From the NCBI GenBank assembly GCA_913057225.1, contig CAJXNT010000009.1, forward strand, positions 1 to 34,831: a DNA stretch of 34,831 nucleotides. Reading direction: 5' to 3'. Under the pieces are notes generated by a model that searched no databases, had not been told where the DNA came from, and was given only the letters and a program-made list of their open reading frames with translations. The position numbers and the translations under genes were made by a program. This document shows, piece after piece, positions 7,959 to 15,238 of the stretch (positions within the stretch are counted from its first letter, which is position 1; each line of letters starts with the position of its first letter). The stretch comes from an uncultured Mycoplasmatota bacterium. GTDB taxonomy: Bacteria > Bacillota_I > Bacilli_A > Izemoplasmatales > Izemoplasmataceae.

Positions 7959-8834
7959 TCACACCTTCTTCTGGGGCTTCTTGCCAAAGATGCCATACGG
8001 TCTAAAATATAAAAAGACTAAGATGCCCATGTAGACGATGACATTGCCCCAAATATCAGAGATGTAAAACGAGGTGAAGTTGCGTAAAAATGCAATGATG
8101 TAAGAGCCCACTACCGGCCCTAAAAAGGTGGAAAATCCACCCAAGGTGCTGGCAAAGAAGGCACTGATCTGTACGTTTAAGAGCATATTCGGATAGACAC
8201 TCACCCTGGGGGCCACAAAAATGGCGGCGAGGGTGGCGAGCATGGCGGCGGCCGCCCACGACAACATGGTCACCGTGGCCGTCGGGACGCCCATGAGTTT
8301 ACTGGTTTGTTCATCGGAAGCCGTCACGCGAATGGCCAGGCCCCACTTGGTTTTTTGAATGAACCAAAACATCACGGCCATCACCGTAAAACTCACGGCA
8401 ATGACAAAGATGGTGTTAAACCGTAACGTCGCGCCAACAATATCAATGCTGCCGGTGGGGAAAAAGGACGCGAGTTGGAAATTATTCACCCCAAAGATAA
8501 AGGGGATGATCCCCACAATGATCATGATGATCCCAAGCGTGATGATTTGTTTCGACACGGGGAGCACTTTTTTCGCGGGGCGAATCATCAACGTATCGAT
8601 GGTAATCCCCGTTAAAAAGGCCGTGAATAAGGCAATGAGGGTCACCACCCACACCGAAAACCCTTGGTTGAGGGCAATGTAGGCGGCCACATACGCATTG
8701 AGTGCGCCAATCATCCCTTGCGCAAAGTTCGTGGTTTTTGATGTTCTAAAAATGAGCACGATGCCCAGAGCGGCCAGTGCGTACGCACTGCCGGTTTCGA
8801 GTGAATTAAAGATGATTCTTAGAATCTCAGCCAT
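7959..8834 (-). CDS. livH: LivH-type ABC transporter permease
   Basis: A 291-residue permease with about eight membrane spans. The N-terminal LETGSAYALAALGIVLIFRT and the coupling-loop segment 'TKWGLAIRVTASDEQTSKLMG' are typical of LivH. The order here is H-M-G-F-K, with the binding protein last, whereas in the classical enterobacterial order the binding protein comes first. It begins eight bases inside the end of the KAS III-like gene, tying the transporter physically to the enzyme genes upstream and arguing that transport and metabolism are one unit. Confidence 0.92.
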   Translation of the reverse strand: MAEILRIIFNSLETGSAYALAALGIVLIFRTSKTTNFAQGMIGALNAYVAAYIALNQGFSVWVVTLIALFTAFLTGITIDTLMIRPAKKVLPVSKQIITLGIIMIIVGIIPFIFGVNNFQLASFFPTGSIDIVGATLRFNTIFVIAVSFTVMAVMFWFIQKTKWGLAIRVTASDEQTSKLMGVPTATVTMLSWAAAAMLATLAAIFVAPRVSVYPNMLLNVQISAFFASTLGGFSTFLGPVVGSYIIAFLRNFTSFYISDIWGNVIVYMGILVFLYFRPYGIFGKKPQKKV

Positions 8835-9840
8835 TCACAGGCCCCCATTTCACGACCGATGCGGCCCAGACGTATCCGACGCCTGCGGCGAGCATCGCCA
8901 CGTTGGTTCCTGCTTTTATTTTACCTTGTTTTAACCCGAGCGAAAGGGAAAGGATTTGGTCGAGTTGACCGAGATGGCCGTAATCTTCTAAATAGACGGT
9001 TTGATTTTCGTCTAGATTGAGGGCATCCAAGATGCCTTGGTGGCCCGAGCGTTTGATGTGCAAAATATTCAAATAATCAATATCTTCCCGGGTCATGTCG
9101 GATGCGTTTAAGGCTTCATCCAAACAGGTGAACCAGTTCTTAATACTGACGTCATTGAGGCGAGATTTCATTTTATCCGCATCAAAAAGACGCAGGTGGA
9201 AATCGTGATTGGTATTGGGATCGAGGGTGCCGCCACTGGGAACGCCGACCGTACTGGCCAGTGACCCATCTGAGATGATGTGGGTGCCCAGCACGACGTT
9301 TTCAGGGTGGTCTCGTCTTAAAATCATGGCCGCGCCCCCGGTGGAAAGATTAAACATAAACGAGGTGGAGGCGTCGGTAAAGTCAATGAGATCGCCGTTG
9401 CGATACCCACCCGCAATGAGAACTGTTTTAAGTGTGGGATCGGAGGTCATCATGTCTTTGGCGATTTTCAAGGCTGAAAGGCCCGTGGAACACCGGTTTT
9501 GCAGATCGATGCCCCAGGCATTCACGGCCTTAATTTCATCTTGGATGACCATCGCCGTGGTGGTTAACGGCCGTTCTTTCCATTCTTCCCCAATGGAAAG
9601 AATGAGATCAATCTCTGAAGCGTCGATCTGTGCATCTTTTAAAGCCTCACGCGTGGCCTTAACGGCCATCGCTTGCGTGCCATCGTCCGGGCCGGGCCGG
9701 TAAATGGTTTTAATGCCGAGTTTTTGTTCGACATTCTCGGCTGTCCAAGCGCCCCCCGTGGCATTCGCAATATCTTCAGCGTTCAACGTTTTTTCTGGGA
9801 GATACACCCCGAGGCCTAAGATGCCGATGGGGACACTCAT
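8827..9840 (-). CDS. KAS III-like (FabH/thiolase superfamily) enzyme
   Basis: A 337-residue thiolase-fold protein of the 3-oxoacyl-ACP synthase III/HMG-CoA synthase group. Residues 5-15 (ILGLGVYLPEK) and Cys117 in LQNRCSTGLSA match the FabH start and nucleophile. The other two catalytic positions look altered: the usual PHQAN is replaced by a segment holding His261 and His267, and the usual HGNTSAAS is replaced by YGHLGQLD, so the catalytic Asn appears to be His289. Such sequences are usually annotated as FabH but probably do another Claisen-type condensation or acyl transfer on CoA substrates. It overlaps both the SDR gene (ATGA) and LivH, so it belongs to the transporter-linked pathway and not to core fatty acid synthesis. 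Confidence 0.8.
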   Translation of the reverse strand: MSVPIGILGLGVYLPEKTLNAEDIANATGGAWTAENVEQKLGIKTIYRPGPDDGTQAMAVKATREALKDAQIDASEIDLILSIGEEWKERPLTTTAMVIQDEIKAVNAWGIDLQNRCSTGLSALKIAKDMMTSDPTLKTVLIAGGYRNGDLIDFTDASTSFMFNLSTGGAAMILRRDHPENVVLGTHIISDGSLASTVGVPSGGTLDPNTNHDFHLRLFDADKMKSRLNDVSIKNWFTCLDEALNASDMTREDIDYLNILHIKRSGHQGILDALNLDENQTVYLEDYGHLGQLDQILSLSLGLKQGKIKAGTNVAMLAAGVGYVWAASVVKWGPVNG

Positions 9841-10550
9841 AAACGCATCCCACCATTGGCTTCAATGACTTGGCCGGTGATGTAAGAACTTTCGCTGGAC
9901 GCGAGGAAAAGCGCCACATTCGCAATTTCGTGGGGTTCACCGAGTCGTTTGAGCATCGTCATCCCAGCAAATTGATCGAGCAAGTCTTGCGGGACGGTTT
10001 TTAAAATATCGGTCATGATATACCCTGGGGCAATCGCATTGACGCGAACATTTTCGCCTTTGCGCGCAAATTCTTTCGCCCAGGTTTTGGTCAGTCCAAT
10101 GACGCCGGCTTTGGTCGCCGCATAATTGGCTTGACCGATGTTGCCAAAAACACCGACCACACTGGAAATATTGATGATCGACCCGGATTGGTTTTGATTC
10201 ATATGGGGGCCGATAACTCGGGTCATGTTGAACACCCCTTTGAGATTCACATCAATGACGAGATCCCACTGTTCATCGGTCATTTTTTTGGTCATGGCAT
10301 CGCGGGTGATGCCCGCGTTATTCACTAAGATATCAATCTGACCATAGTCTTGGATGACGGCGTCAAAAAACGCTTTGACATCGTCGGATTTGGCCACATT
10401 TAAGACGCGAAAATCAATCGCATCGTGACGTTTTTCTTGCATGTCTACGCCAATGACTTTGGCCCCTTCACGAATGAAGGTTTCAGCCATCGCGAGGCCT
10501 AAGCCTTGCGCGGCGCCGGTAATGACGGCGACTTTTCCTTGAAGTCTCAT
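9837..10550 (-). CDS. SDR family 3-oxoacyl reductase / 3-hydroxyacyl-CoA dehydrogenase (FabG/PhaB-like)
   Basis: A 237-residue classical short-chain dehydrogenase. It has the cofactor motif TGAAQGLG (11-18), NNAG (77-80), the catalytic tetrad Asn102, Ser130, Tyr143 and Lys147, and the PG-x-I-x-T segment after the active site. The fold and length are those of FabG and acetoacetyl-CoA reductase (PhaB). Its place directly after an acetyl-CoA acetyltransferase-type thiolase, and apart from any acyl-carrier or fab cluster, favours CoA substrates: interconversion of 3-hydroxyacyl-CoA and 3-oxoacyl-CoA. The open frame extends 15 codons upstream into the thiolase gene; the start at 10550 was chosen because it overlaps the thiolase stop (ATGA) and has GAGG upstream. 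Confidence 0.88.
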   Translation of the reverse strand: MRLQGKVAVITGAAQGLGLAMAETFIREGAKVIGVDMQEKRHDAIDFRVLNVAKSDDVKAFFDAVIQDYGQIDILVNNAGITRDAMTKKMTDEQWDLVIDVNLKGVFNMTRVIGPHMNQNQSGSIINISSVVGVFGNIGQANYAATKAGVIGLTKTWAKEFARKGENVRVNAIAPGYIMTDILKTVPQDLLDQFAGMTMLKRLGEPHEIANVALFLASSESSYITGQVIEANGGMRL

Positions 10551-11749
10551 TGCATCCTCACAATCATCGCCGTGCCCATGCCTCCGCCAATGCATAAGGA
10601 GGCGAGCCCGGTGGTTTTTTGTTGTTTTTTCAGTTCGTGGAGTAACGTGACGATGATGCGGTTACCGCTCATCCCCACGGGATGACCCAGCGCAATGGCG
10701 CCGCCATTGACGTTGGTCATGGATAAAATCTCATCTTGAGGGGTGTTAAACGCGTCTGCGAGTTCATGGATGACGCCCAGCGATTGCGACGCAAACGCTT
10801 CGTTGAGTTCCATGAGCTCCATATCATTAAAGGTAAGATCTGCCATCTTTAAGGCATTTTGAATCGCGGGGGTTGGCCCCAGGCCCATCACTTGAGGATC
10901 CACGCCGGCTTGACCGGTGGCGACCATTTCAGCAAGCGGGGTCAAACCATGACGTTCGACGTAGGCTTCACTGGCAAGCAGTAAAAAGCTGGCGCCATCG
11001 TTGAGGCCTGAACTGTTGCCCGCGGTGACCGTCCCATCTTTTTTAAAGGCCGGACGAAGTTTGCCTAAGATCTCACGGGTGGTGGTGCGGTTCGGATATT
11101 CGTCTTGATCAAAATGAATGGTTTCTTTTTTTAATGGCACATCAATCGGCACGATTTCATCGTCAAACCGGCCGGAATCCACCGCCTGAATGGCTCGTTT
11201 TTGCGATTCCATCGCAAAGTCATCTTGCGCGTCGCGACTGATGGCGTATTTTTCGGCAATGTTTTCAGCGGTGATGCCCATGTGGTAATGATGGAAGGCA
11301 TCGGTGAGCGCATCATCGATCATATGATCTTCCACTTTGGGCGCACCCATCTTCTTCCCCTTTCGGGTGTCTTTTAAAATCATGGGCGCACTCGACATGG
11401 ATTCGACCCCGCCCGCCAACACGCACTCATGGAGGCCGAGGGCGATATTTGTAAAGGCATTCATGGCCGATTTCATGCCGGATCCACAGACCATGTTGAC
11501 GCTGTGGGCGGGCATCGATTCCGGCAATCCGGCATCGATGGCGATCTGCCGGGCCAGATTCATTCCCAGTCCAGCGGGTAAAACATTCCCGATGATAAGT
11601 TCGTCAACTGTATTGGGGTCAATTTTATTATTGCTTAAGATGTCTTTGACGACTTCGGCGCCATAGACGCGTGGATGAAGATTTGAAAGGGTGCCTAAGA
11701 ACTTCCCAATCGGGGTCCGTTTGGCATCAACGATGTAAACTTTTTGCAT
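10547..11749 (-). CDS. Acetyl-CoA acetyltransferase (thiolase II)
   Basis: A 400-residue thiolase with all catalytic parts: nucleophile Cys88 in NMVCGSG, His356 in GHPVGMSG and Cys386 in SLCIGGGMG, plus the N-terminal VDAKRTPIGKF. It condenses two acetyl-CoA to acetoacetyl-CoA or, in the degradative direction, cleaves 3-oxoacyl-CoA. It is the first gene of the long minus-strand operon, so transcription starts about 100 bases upstream at a promoter covered by a TetR-type operator. The ATG at 11749 was preferred over a GTG nine bases upstream because AAAGGT lies seven bases before the ATG. The symbol atoB/phaA would fit the family, but the chain length of the substrate is unknown. Confidence 0.92.
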   Translation of the reverse strand: MQKVYIVDAKRTPIGKFLGTLSNLHPRVYGAEVVKDILSNNKIDPNTVDELIIGNVLPAGLGMNLARQIAIDAGLPESMPAHSVNMVCGSGMKSAMNAFTNIALGLHECVLAGGVESMSSAPMILKDTRKGKKMGAPKVEDHMIDDALTDAFHHYHMGITAENIAEKYAISRDAQDDFAMESQKRAIQAVDSGRFDDEIVPIDVPLKKETIHFDQDEYPNRTTTREILGKLRPAFKKDGTVTAGNSSGLNDGASFLLLASEAYVERHGLTPLAEMVATGQAGVDPQVMGLGPTPAIQNALKMADLTFNDMELMELNEAFASQSLGVIHELADAFNTPQDEILSMTNVNGGAIALGHPVGMSGNRIIVTLLHELKKQQKTTGLASLCIGGGMGTAMIVRMQ

Positions 11750-11835
11750 GTGAATCACCTTTCTAACAGGATGGAATTTGAGATTTTTTAATGAAAGAGT
11801 TTATACTTGAAGTATTCATGCAACGCGATGTCTAA

Positions 11836-11864
11836 AGTATATGAATTAATATTCATAAAGTGAA
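11836..11864 (-). promoter_or_regulatory. Promoter of the thiolase-Liv-CoA-transferase operon
   Basis: On the minus strand, TTCACT (11859-11864) and TATACT (11836-11841) are separated by 17 bases, a good housekeeping-type promoter about 90 bases before the thiolase start. The 18-base palindrome 11840-11857 fills its spacer, so a bound repressor would block RNA polymerase. Confidence 0.65.
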
Positions 11865-11874
11865 TACCTATTCA
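11840..11874. promoter_or_regulatory. Two tandem TetR-type operators TGAAT-N4-ATTCA
   Basis: Two palindromes share the same half-sites and spacing: 11840-11857 (TATGAAT, four bases, ATTCATA) and 11861-11874 (TGAAT, ACCT, ATTCA). Their repeats start 19 bases apart, nearly two helical turns. Each lies in the -35/-10 spacer of one divergent promoter. They are the natural binding sites of the adjacent TetR protein. The half-site resembles that reported for the Bacillus subtilis fatty-acid regulator FadR, though with a shorter spacer. Confidence 0.7.
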
Positions 11875-11880
11875 TATCAT
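11852..11880 (+). promoter_or_regulatory. Promoter of the TetR regulator gene
   Basis: TTCATA (11852-11857) and TATCAT (11875-11880) are spaced by 17 bases, upstream of the regulator start at 11922. The second operator lies between them, which predicts that the regulator represses its own gene as well as the operon. Confidence 0.55.
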
Positions 11881-11921
11881 AACGGCAAACGCTTTCATAG
11901 TCAAGGCTTAAAGAGGTCAAT

Positions 11922-12530
11922 ATGCTTGAAAATATTAAACACCCCACCACCCGCAATGGCAAAGCCACATTCAACCTGATATTAAGAGCGGCGGAAATGC
12001 TCTTTTTAGAAAATGGGTATCATAAAACCACGGTCGCTGATATCACGCACAAAGCCGGAGTTGCGGCGGGCACCTTCTACTTATATTTCCCCAGTAAGAT
12101 TTCCCTGTATCAGCATCTGCTTTTGGATATCTCGCATACCATCCGGAAAGAAATCGCCTCAAAAATTAAAGATAAAACCTCGCGCCGGGATAAAGAAAAA
12201 GAAGGCATCAAGGCCTTCTTAGAATACGCCATCAAGAATCCCCATATGTATAACATCATCTGGGAATCGTTTTACATTGATCGGGCGTTATTTCGCGAAT
12301 ACTATGAATCCTTCTCAAAGCGGTATGTAAAAGGATTGCAGGCGGCTCAAGCCGAAGGTGAGGTGGATGACATTGATTTAGAGATTGTGTCTTATGTCTT
12401 GATGGGCATCACCAACTTTGTGGGGCTCAAACTGATTCTCGATCTCGGGGATGAACCGAAAAGTGTCGATTCGGTGGTCGAGACCATCATCCGCATTTTA
12501 GATCACGGATTGTTTCAAAAAAACGCTTAA
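11922..12530 (+). CDS. TetR/AcrR family transcriptional regulator
   Basis: A 202-residue TetR-type repressor. Residues 15-62 form the DNA-binding domain: helix with ILRAAEMLFLENGY, then TTVADITHKAGVAAGTFYLYFPSK, the near-invariant TetR helix-turn-helix with the FYLYF turn. The rest is a helical ligand-binding and dimer domain ending in a long helix with IIRILDHGLF. It is divergent from the thiolase-led operon and two matching palindromes lie between them, so it almost certainly controls that operon and itself. The inducer is probably the transported compound or its acyl-CoA, as in many TetR regulators of acyl-CoA metabolism; this last point is inference. AGAGGT lies before the ATG. Confidence 0.92.
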   Translation: MLENIKHPTTRNGKATFNLILRAAEMLFLENGYHKTTVADITHKAGVAAGTFYLYFPSKISLYQHLLLDISHTIRKEIASKIKDKTSRRDKEKEGIKAFLEYAIKNPHMYNIIWESFYIDRALFREYYESFSKRYVKGLQAAQAEGEVDDIDLEIVSYVLMGITNFVGLKLILDLGDEPKSVDSVVETIIRILDHGLFQKNA

Positions 12531-12532
12531 AG

Positions 12533-12557
12533 CGAAGCCACGAAGGCTTCGTTTTTT
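12533..12557 (+). terminator. Rho-independent terminator after the TetR gene
   Basis: Stem CGAAGCC / GGCTTCG with a five-base loop, followed by six T. It ends the single-gene regulator transcript before the alcohol dehydrogenase leader. Confidence 0.85.
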
Positions 12558-12563
12558 ATTGCA

Positions 12564-12593
12564 ATTGGTTGCAAATGAGATTGGTTGCAAATG
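12564..12593. repeat. Direct repeat ATTGGTTGCAAATG upstream of adh
   Basis: The 14-base sequence occurs at 12564-12577 and 12580-12593, a 16-base period. The second copy runs into a TTGCA-AA-TGCAA palindrome. It lies where a regulator or the promoter of the dehydrogenase gene would be expected; no clear promoter was identified, though TTGCAA at 12585-12590 followed by TTATCA is a weak candidate. Confidence 0.6.
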
Positions 12594-12628
12594 CAAACAA
12601 TTAGCAAGTTATCAAATTATATGAAAAC

Positions 12629-12674
12629 CCTTTCTTTTTCTTCTTCCGTTTGTTACGGTGAAGAAAAAGGAGGG
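12629..12674 (+). promoter_or_regulatory. Leader hairpin that sequesters the adh ribosome-binding site
   Basis: The pyrimidine tract 12629-12643 pairs with 12660-12674 over 15 consecutive pairs (13 Watson-Crick, two G-U). The whole AGGAGG site of the next gene (12668-12673) lies in the right arm. The 16-base loop contains a further CCG/CGG mini-stem (12646-12648 with 12656-12658). Folded, it would block translation, so an RNA thermometer, a protein-opened switch or another translational control is likely. Seen directly in the sequence; the regulatory role is inferred. Confidence 0.65.
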
Positions 12675-12680
12675 ATGTTT

Positions 12681-13706
12681 ATGGCAACAATGAAAGCTGC
12701 CGTGGTGACTGAATTCAAGAAACCACTGCAAATACAAGATGTGGAAATACCGAAACCTAAGGCGCATGAAGTCTTAGTGAAAATGATTACCTCGGGGGTC
12801 TGTCACACCGACCTCCATGCCGCCCATGGGGATTGGCCGGTGAAACCCCCACTGCCCATTATTCCGGGGCATGAGGGTGTTGGCGAAGTCGTTGAAATGG
12901 GCGATGAAGTCACCAATTTAAAATTGGGAGACGTCGTGGGCGTGCCGTGGTTACATACGGCGTGCGGGCACTGTGAGTTTTGCCGGACCGCCCGGGAAAC
13001 CATCTGTCACGATCAAGAAAACTCTGGGTATTCCGTCAATGGATCCTTTGCGGAATACGCCATCATGGATGCGGCGTATACCATTACGGTCCCCAAAGAA
13101 CTCGATCCCATTTATGCCGCCCCACTCTTCTGTGCAGGGGTCACCACCTATAAAGCCCTGAAAGTCTCCGGCGTTAAACCCGGCCAATGGGTCTCCATTG
13201 TCGGCATTGGCGGACTCGGTCATGTCGCCATTCAATATGCCAAAGCGATGGGCATGCGAGTGGTTGCCGTCACCGCACCCAATGATAAACTTTCATCCGA
13301 TCTCGCCCACGAAATGGGAGCCGATCTTGTGTATTCCGGTCCAGGTGAAAAAATGGGCGAATGGATTCAAAATGAAATCGGCGGCGCACACGGTGCGGTC
13401 ATCACGGCCGTTGCGAAACAACCGTTCAATGAAGCCTTGAAATCCTTAAAACGGGGTGGGCGTTTGGTGCCGGTGGCCCTGCCCCAAGGGTCCATGGAAC
13501 TGCCCATCTTTGACACGGTGCTCAATGCCACCGAAGTCGTCGGTTCGATTGTGGGCACCCGGCAAGATCTTTATGAAACCTTAGACATTGCCGCGAAAGC
13601 GGGCATTAAACCCAACGTGACCGTTAAAAAACTCGATGAAATCAATGAGATTTTCGATGACATGTTGGCGGGCCAAATCAAAGGCCGCGTCGTCTTACAA
13701 TTCTAA
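12681..13706 (+). CDS. Zinc-dependent alcohol dehydrogenase (AdhP/AdhA type)
   Basis: A 341-residue medium-chain alcohol dehydrogenase, the normal family length from this start. Catalytic zinc ligands are Cys41, His64 with Glu65, and Cys151. The structural zinc is held by Cys95, Cys98, Cys101 and Cys109. The nucleotide-binding loop is GIGGLGH. The protein resembles bacterial NAD-linked ethanol/primary alcohol dehydrogenases such as AdhP. The open frame extends 32 codons upstream, but the ATG at 12681 has AGGAGG seven bases away and gives the family N-terminus. It is monocistronic, between two terminators. Its leader can hide the ribosome site, which points to conditional synthesis. It oxidises ethanol or reduces acetaldehyde in fermentation; the direction in vivo is not known. 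Confidence 0.93.
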   Translation: MATMKAAVVTEFKKPLQIQDVEIPKPKAHEVLVKMITSGVCHTDLHAAHGDWPVKPPLPIIPGHEGVGEVVEMGDEVTNLKLGDVVGVPWLHTACGHCEFCRTARETICHDQENSGYSVNGSFAEYAIMDAAYTITVPKELDPIYAAPLFCAGVTTYKALKVSGVKPGQWVSIVGIGGLGHVAIQYAKAMGMRVVAVTAPNDKLSSDLAHEMGADLVYSGPGEKMGEWIQNEIGGAHGAVITAVAKQPFNEALKSLKRGGRLVPVALPQGSMELPIFDTVLNATEVVGSIVGTRQDLYETLDIAAKAGIKPNVTVKKLDEINEIFDDMLAGQIKGRVVLQF

Positions 13707-13715
13707 AATCAAACA

Positions 13716-13754
13716 AAAACCGTGCCGCAAAAGAGTTGCGACACGGTTTTTTTT
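13716..13754. terminator. Bidirectional terminator between adh and the MATE gene
   Basis: Long inverted repeat with outer arms AAAACCGTG (13716-13724) and CACGGTTTT (13742-13750), an inner stem CGCAA / TTGCG and one C-A mismatch. A T run follows on the plus side and an A run begins the left side, so it can serve both convergent genes. Confidence 0.85.
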
Positions 13755-15171
13755 ATGACGTGGATTCAAGGGCGGATAAGCGTTTCTTCTTCTTAGCTTC
13801 CCGCAGCTTTTTGACCCGCGGTTCAAAGCTGATGCGCTGATAAAAGAGGGCCCCGACAAAGGCCATGGTGAGATTGCTGATGAGGATGGCATACCAAATG
13901 CCACTGGGGCCTAAGTTGGTAAATTCTCTAAACAGTAAGATCACGGGGATTCTTAAGCCCCAAAGCCGGATCACAGCCAGCATGAATGAATAGCGGGTAA
14001 AGCCGGTTCCATTAAAGGTGCCGATGAAGGTTTGATAGACCCCCATTAACGGTAAGGCGGCGAGAATGAAAAATAGATATTCCACCGATAGCGCTAAGGC
14101 CACGGGATCATCTTGGATAAAAAGCCCCACGATGAAGGGTCTTAAGGGCATCATGATCATCGCCCCAACAAATAGAATTGAAGTCGTTAAGATGAGCGCT
14201 TTTTTGAAGACTTCTTGCGCTCTTTCTTTTTGCAAGGCGCCGATGTTTTGACCGACGAAGGCACTGATCACCGAGCCCATCGCCATCACGGGCAGTAACA
14301 CCAAGGTGGTGATGCGGTTGCCGATGCCAAAGGCCGCCACGGTTGCGACGCCAAAGCCAAAGATGATGGAGTTGATGACGCCAAAGCCCACGGCCGTTAA
14401 GGATTGACCAAAGGATGCGGGAATGGCAATTTTCACGATCATCCCCATGACTTTAAAATCAGGTTTTAATGCTTTAATGTTCAGTCGAATGCCGGTTTTC
14501 GCAAAAAACAACCGGTGAATCGCAAATGGCAACAATAAATAATTCCCAAGCACCGTCGCGTAGGCAGCCCCCGGCACCCCGAGGCCTAACACTTGGACGA
14601 AGATGGGGGAAAATATGCTGTTTAAAATCAGTGCGGCGCCGCCAATGTAAACCGGCGATAACGTATCTCCGGTGGATTGACGCACCGCGAGGAGTGCAAA
14701 GAAGGTAAAGACGTAGGGAAGTTCAAACGCTCGGATTTGAATGTAGGCGACGGTGTTTTCAAAGACATACCCCGTGGCCCCCATGGCCGAAACAATGGTC
14801 GGGGCTAAGAAGTAAGCGGTCGCGGTAAAAAGCGCCGCGGCGATCATCGCCACCCACACCAGTTGACCGGCATAATGTTTGGCATCGTCGTATTTTTTTG
14901 CGCCCACAAACTGACTGATCAGGGCAACCCCAGCCACACTTAATCCGAGGGCGAGGGCGATGAAGACAAACATGATGGGAAAGGACAGTTGAATGGCGCT
15001 CACACTCTCCGTGGAATAGCCAGGAATGCGTGAGACAAAAAACATGTCCACGATGTCATGGAGCGTTCTCAGTAAGTTGTTCAGCATCAAAGGCAAAGAG
15101 AGAATCAGAAGGCCTTTGAAGATGTTTTTATCCTCTAAAATGAGGAAGCTTTTTTTGGCATCTGTGGACAT
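13753..15171 (-). CDS. MATE family efflux transporter
   Basis: A 472-residue polytopic membrane protein with about twelve spans arranged as two MatE repeats. Recognisable pieces are LILSLPLMLNNLLRTLHDIVDMFFVS at the first span (positions 17-42) with the family's conserved 'D-x-x-F-v-s', ALISQFVGAKKYDDA after the second, and VSAFVGQNIGALQKERAQE in the second half, the repeat of the same loop. MATE proteins export drugs, cationic toxins or metabolites using a Na+ or H+ gradient. It is a single-gene unit with AAAGGTG before the start and a shared terminator at its end. Substrate and coupling ion are undetermined. Confidence 0.92.
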   Translation of the reverse strand: MSTDAKKSFLILEDKNIFKGLLILSLPLMLNNLLRTLHDIVDMFFVSRIPGYSTESVSAIQLSFPIMFVFIALALGLSVAGVALISQFVGAKKYDDAKHYAGQLVWVAMIAAALFTATAYFLAPTIVSAMGATGYVFENTVAYIQIRAFELPYVFTFFALLAVRQSTGDTLSPVYIGGAALILNSIFSPIFVQVLGLGVPGAAYATVLGNYLLLPFAIHRLFFAKTGIRLNIKALKPDFKVMGMIVKIAIPASFGQSLTAVGFGVINSIIFGFGVATVAAFGIGNRITTLVLLPVMAMGSVISAFVGQNIGALQKERAQEVFKKALILTTSILFVGAMIMMPLRPFIVGLFIQDDPVALALSVEYLFFILAALPLMGVYQTFIGTFNGTGFTRYSFMLAVIRLWGLRIPVILLFREFTNLGPSGIWYAILISNLTMAFVGALFYQRISFEPRVKKLREAKKKKRLSALESTS

Positions 15172-15190
15172 ATTTTTTTCACCTTTTTAC

Positions 15191-15199
15191 AGTGTATCA
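15191..15199 (-). promoter_or_regulatory. Putative extended -10 promoter of the MATE gene
   Basis: On the minus strand TGA precedes TACACT (15191-15196), an extended -10 element about 20 bases before the MATE start. No clear -35 is seen. Confidence 0.4.
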
Positions 15200-15205
15200 C
15201 AAAAC

Positions 15206-15238
15206 GAAAAAGAAATGTGACACTTTGACACATTTCTT
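15206..15238 (-). terminator. Terminator of the tRNA-Thr/SDR/methyltransferase operon
   Basis: Ten-base arms AAGAAATGTG / CACATTTCTT (15210-15219 and 15229-15238). On the minus strand a T-rich tract follows. It begins at the methyltransferase stop codon and insulates the MATE promoter downstream. Confidence 0.7.

Noticed and set aside
11807-11818. Third copy of the TetR operator
   Set aside because: TGAA and ATTCA half-sites are present but the spacing is wrong, so it was not counted as an operator.
12585-12680. Extended N-terminus of the alcohol dehydrogenase
   Set aside because: The extension is coded by the direct repeat and hairpin and is absent from the family; 12681 has AGGAGG at seven bases.
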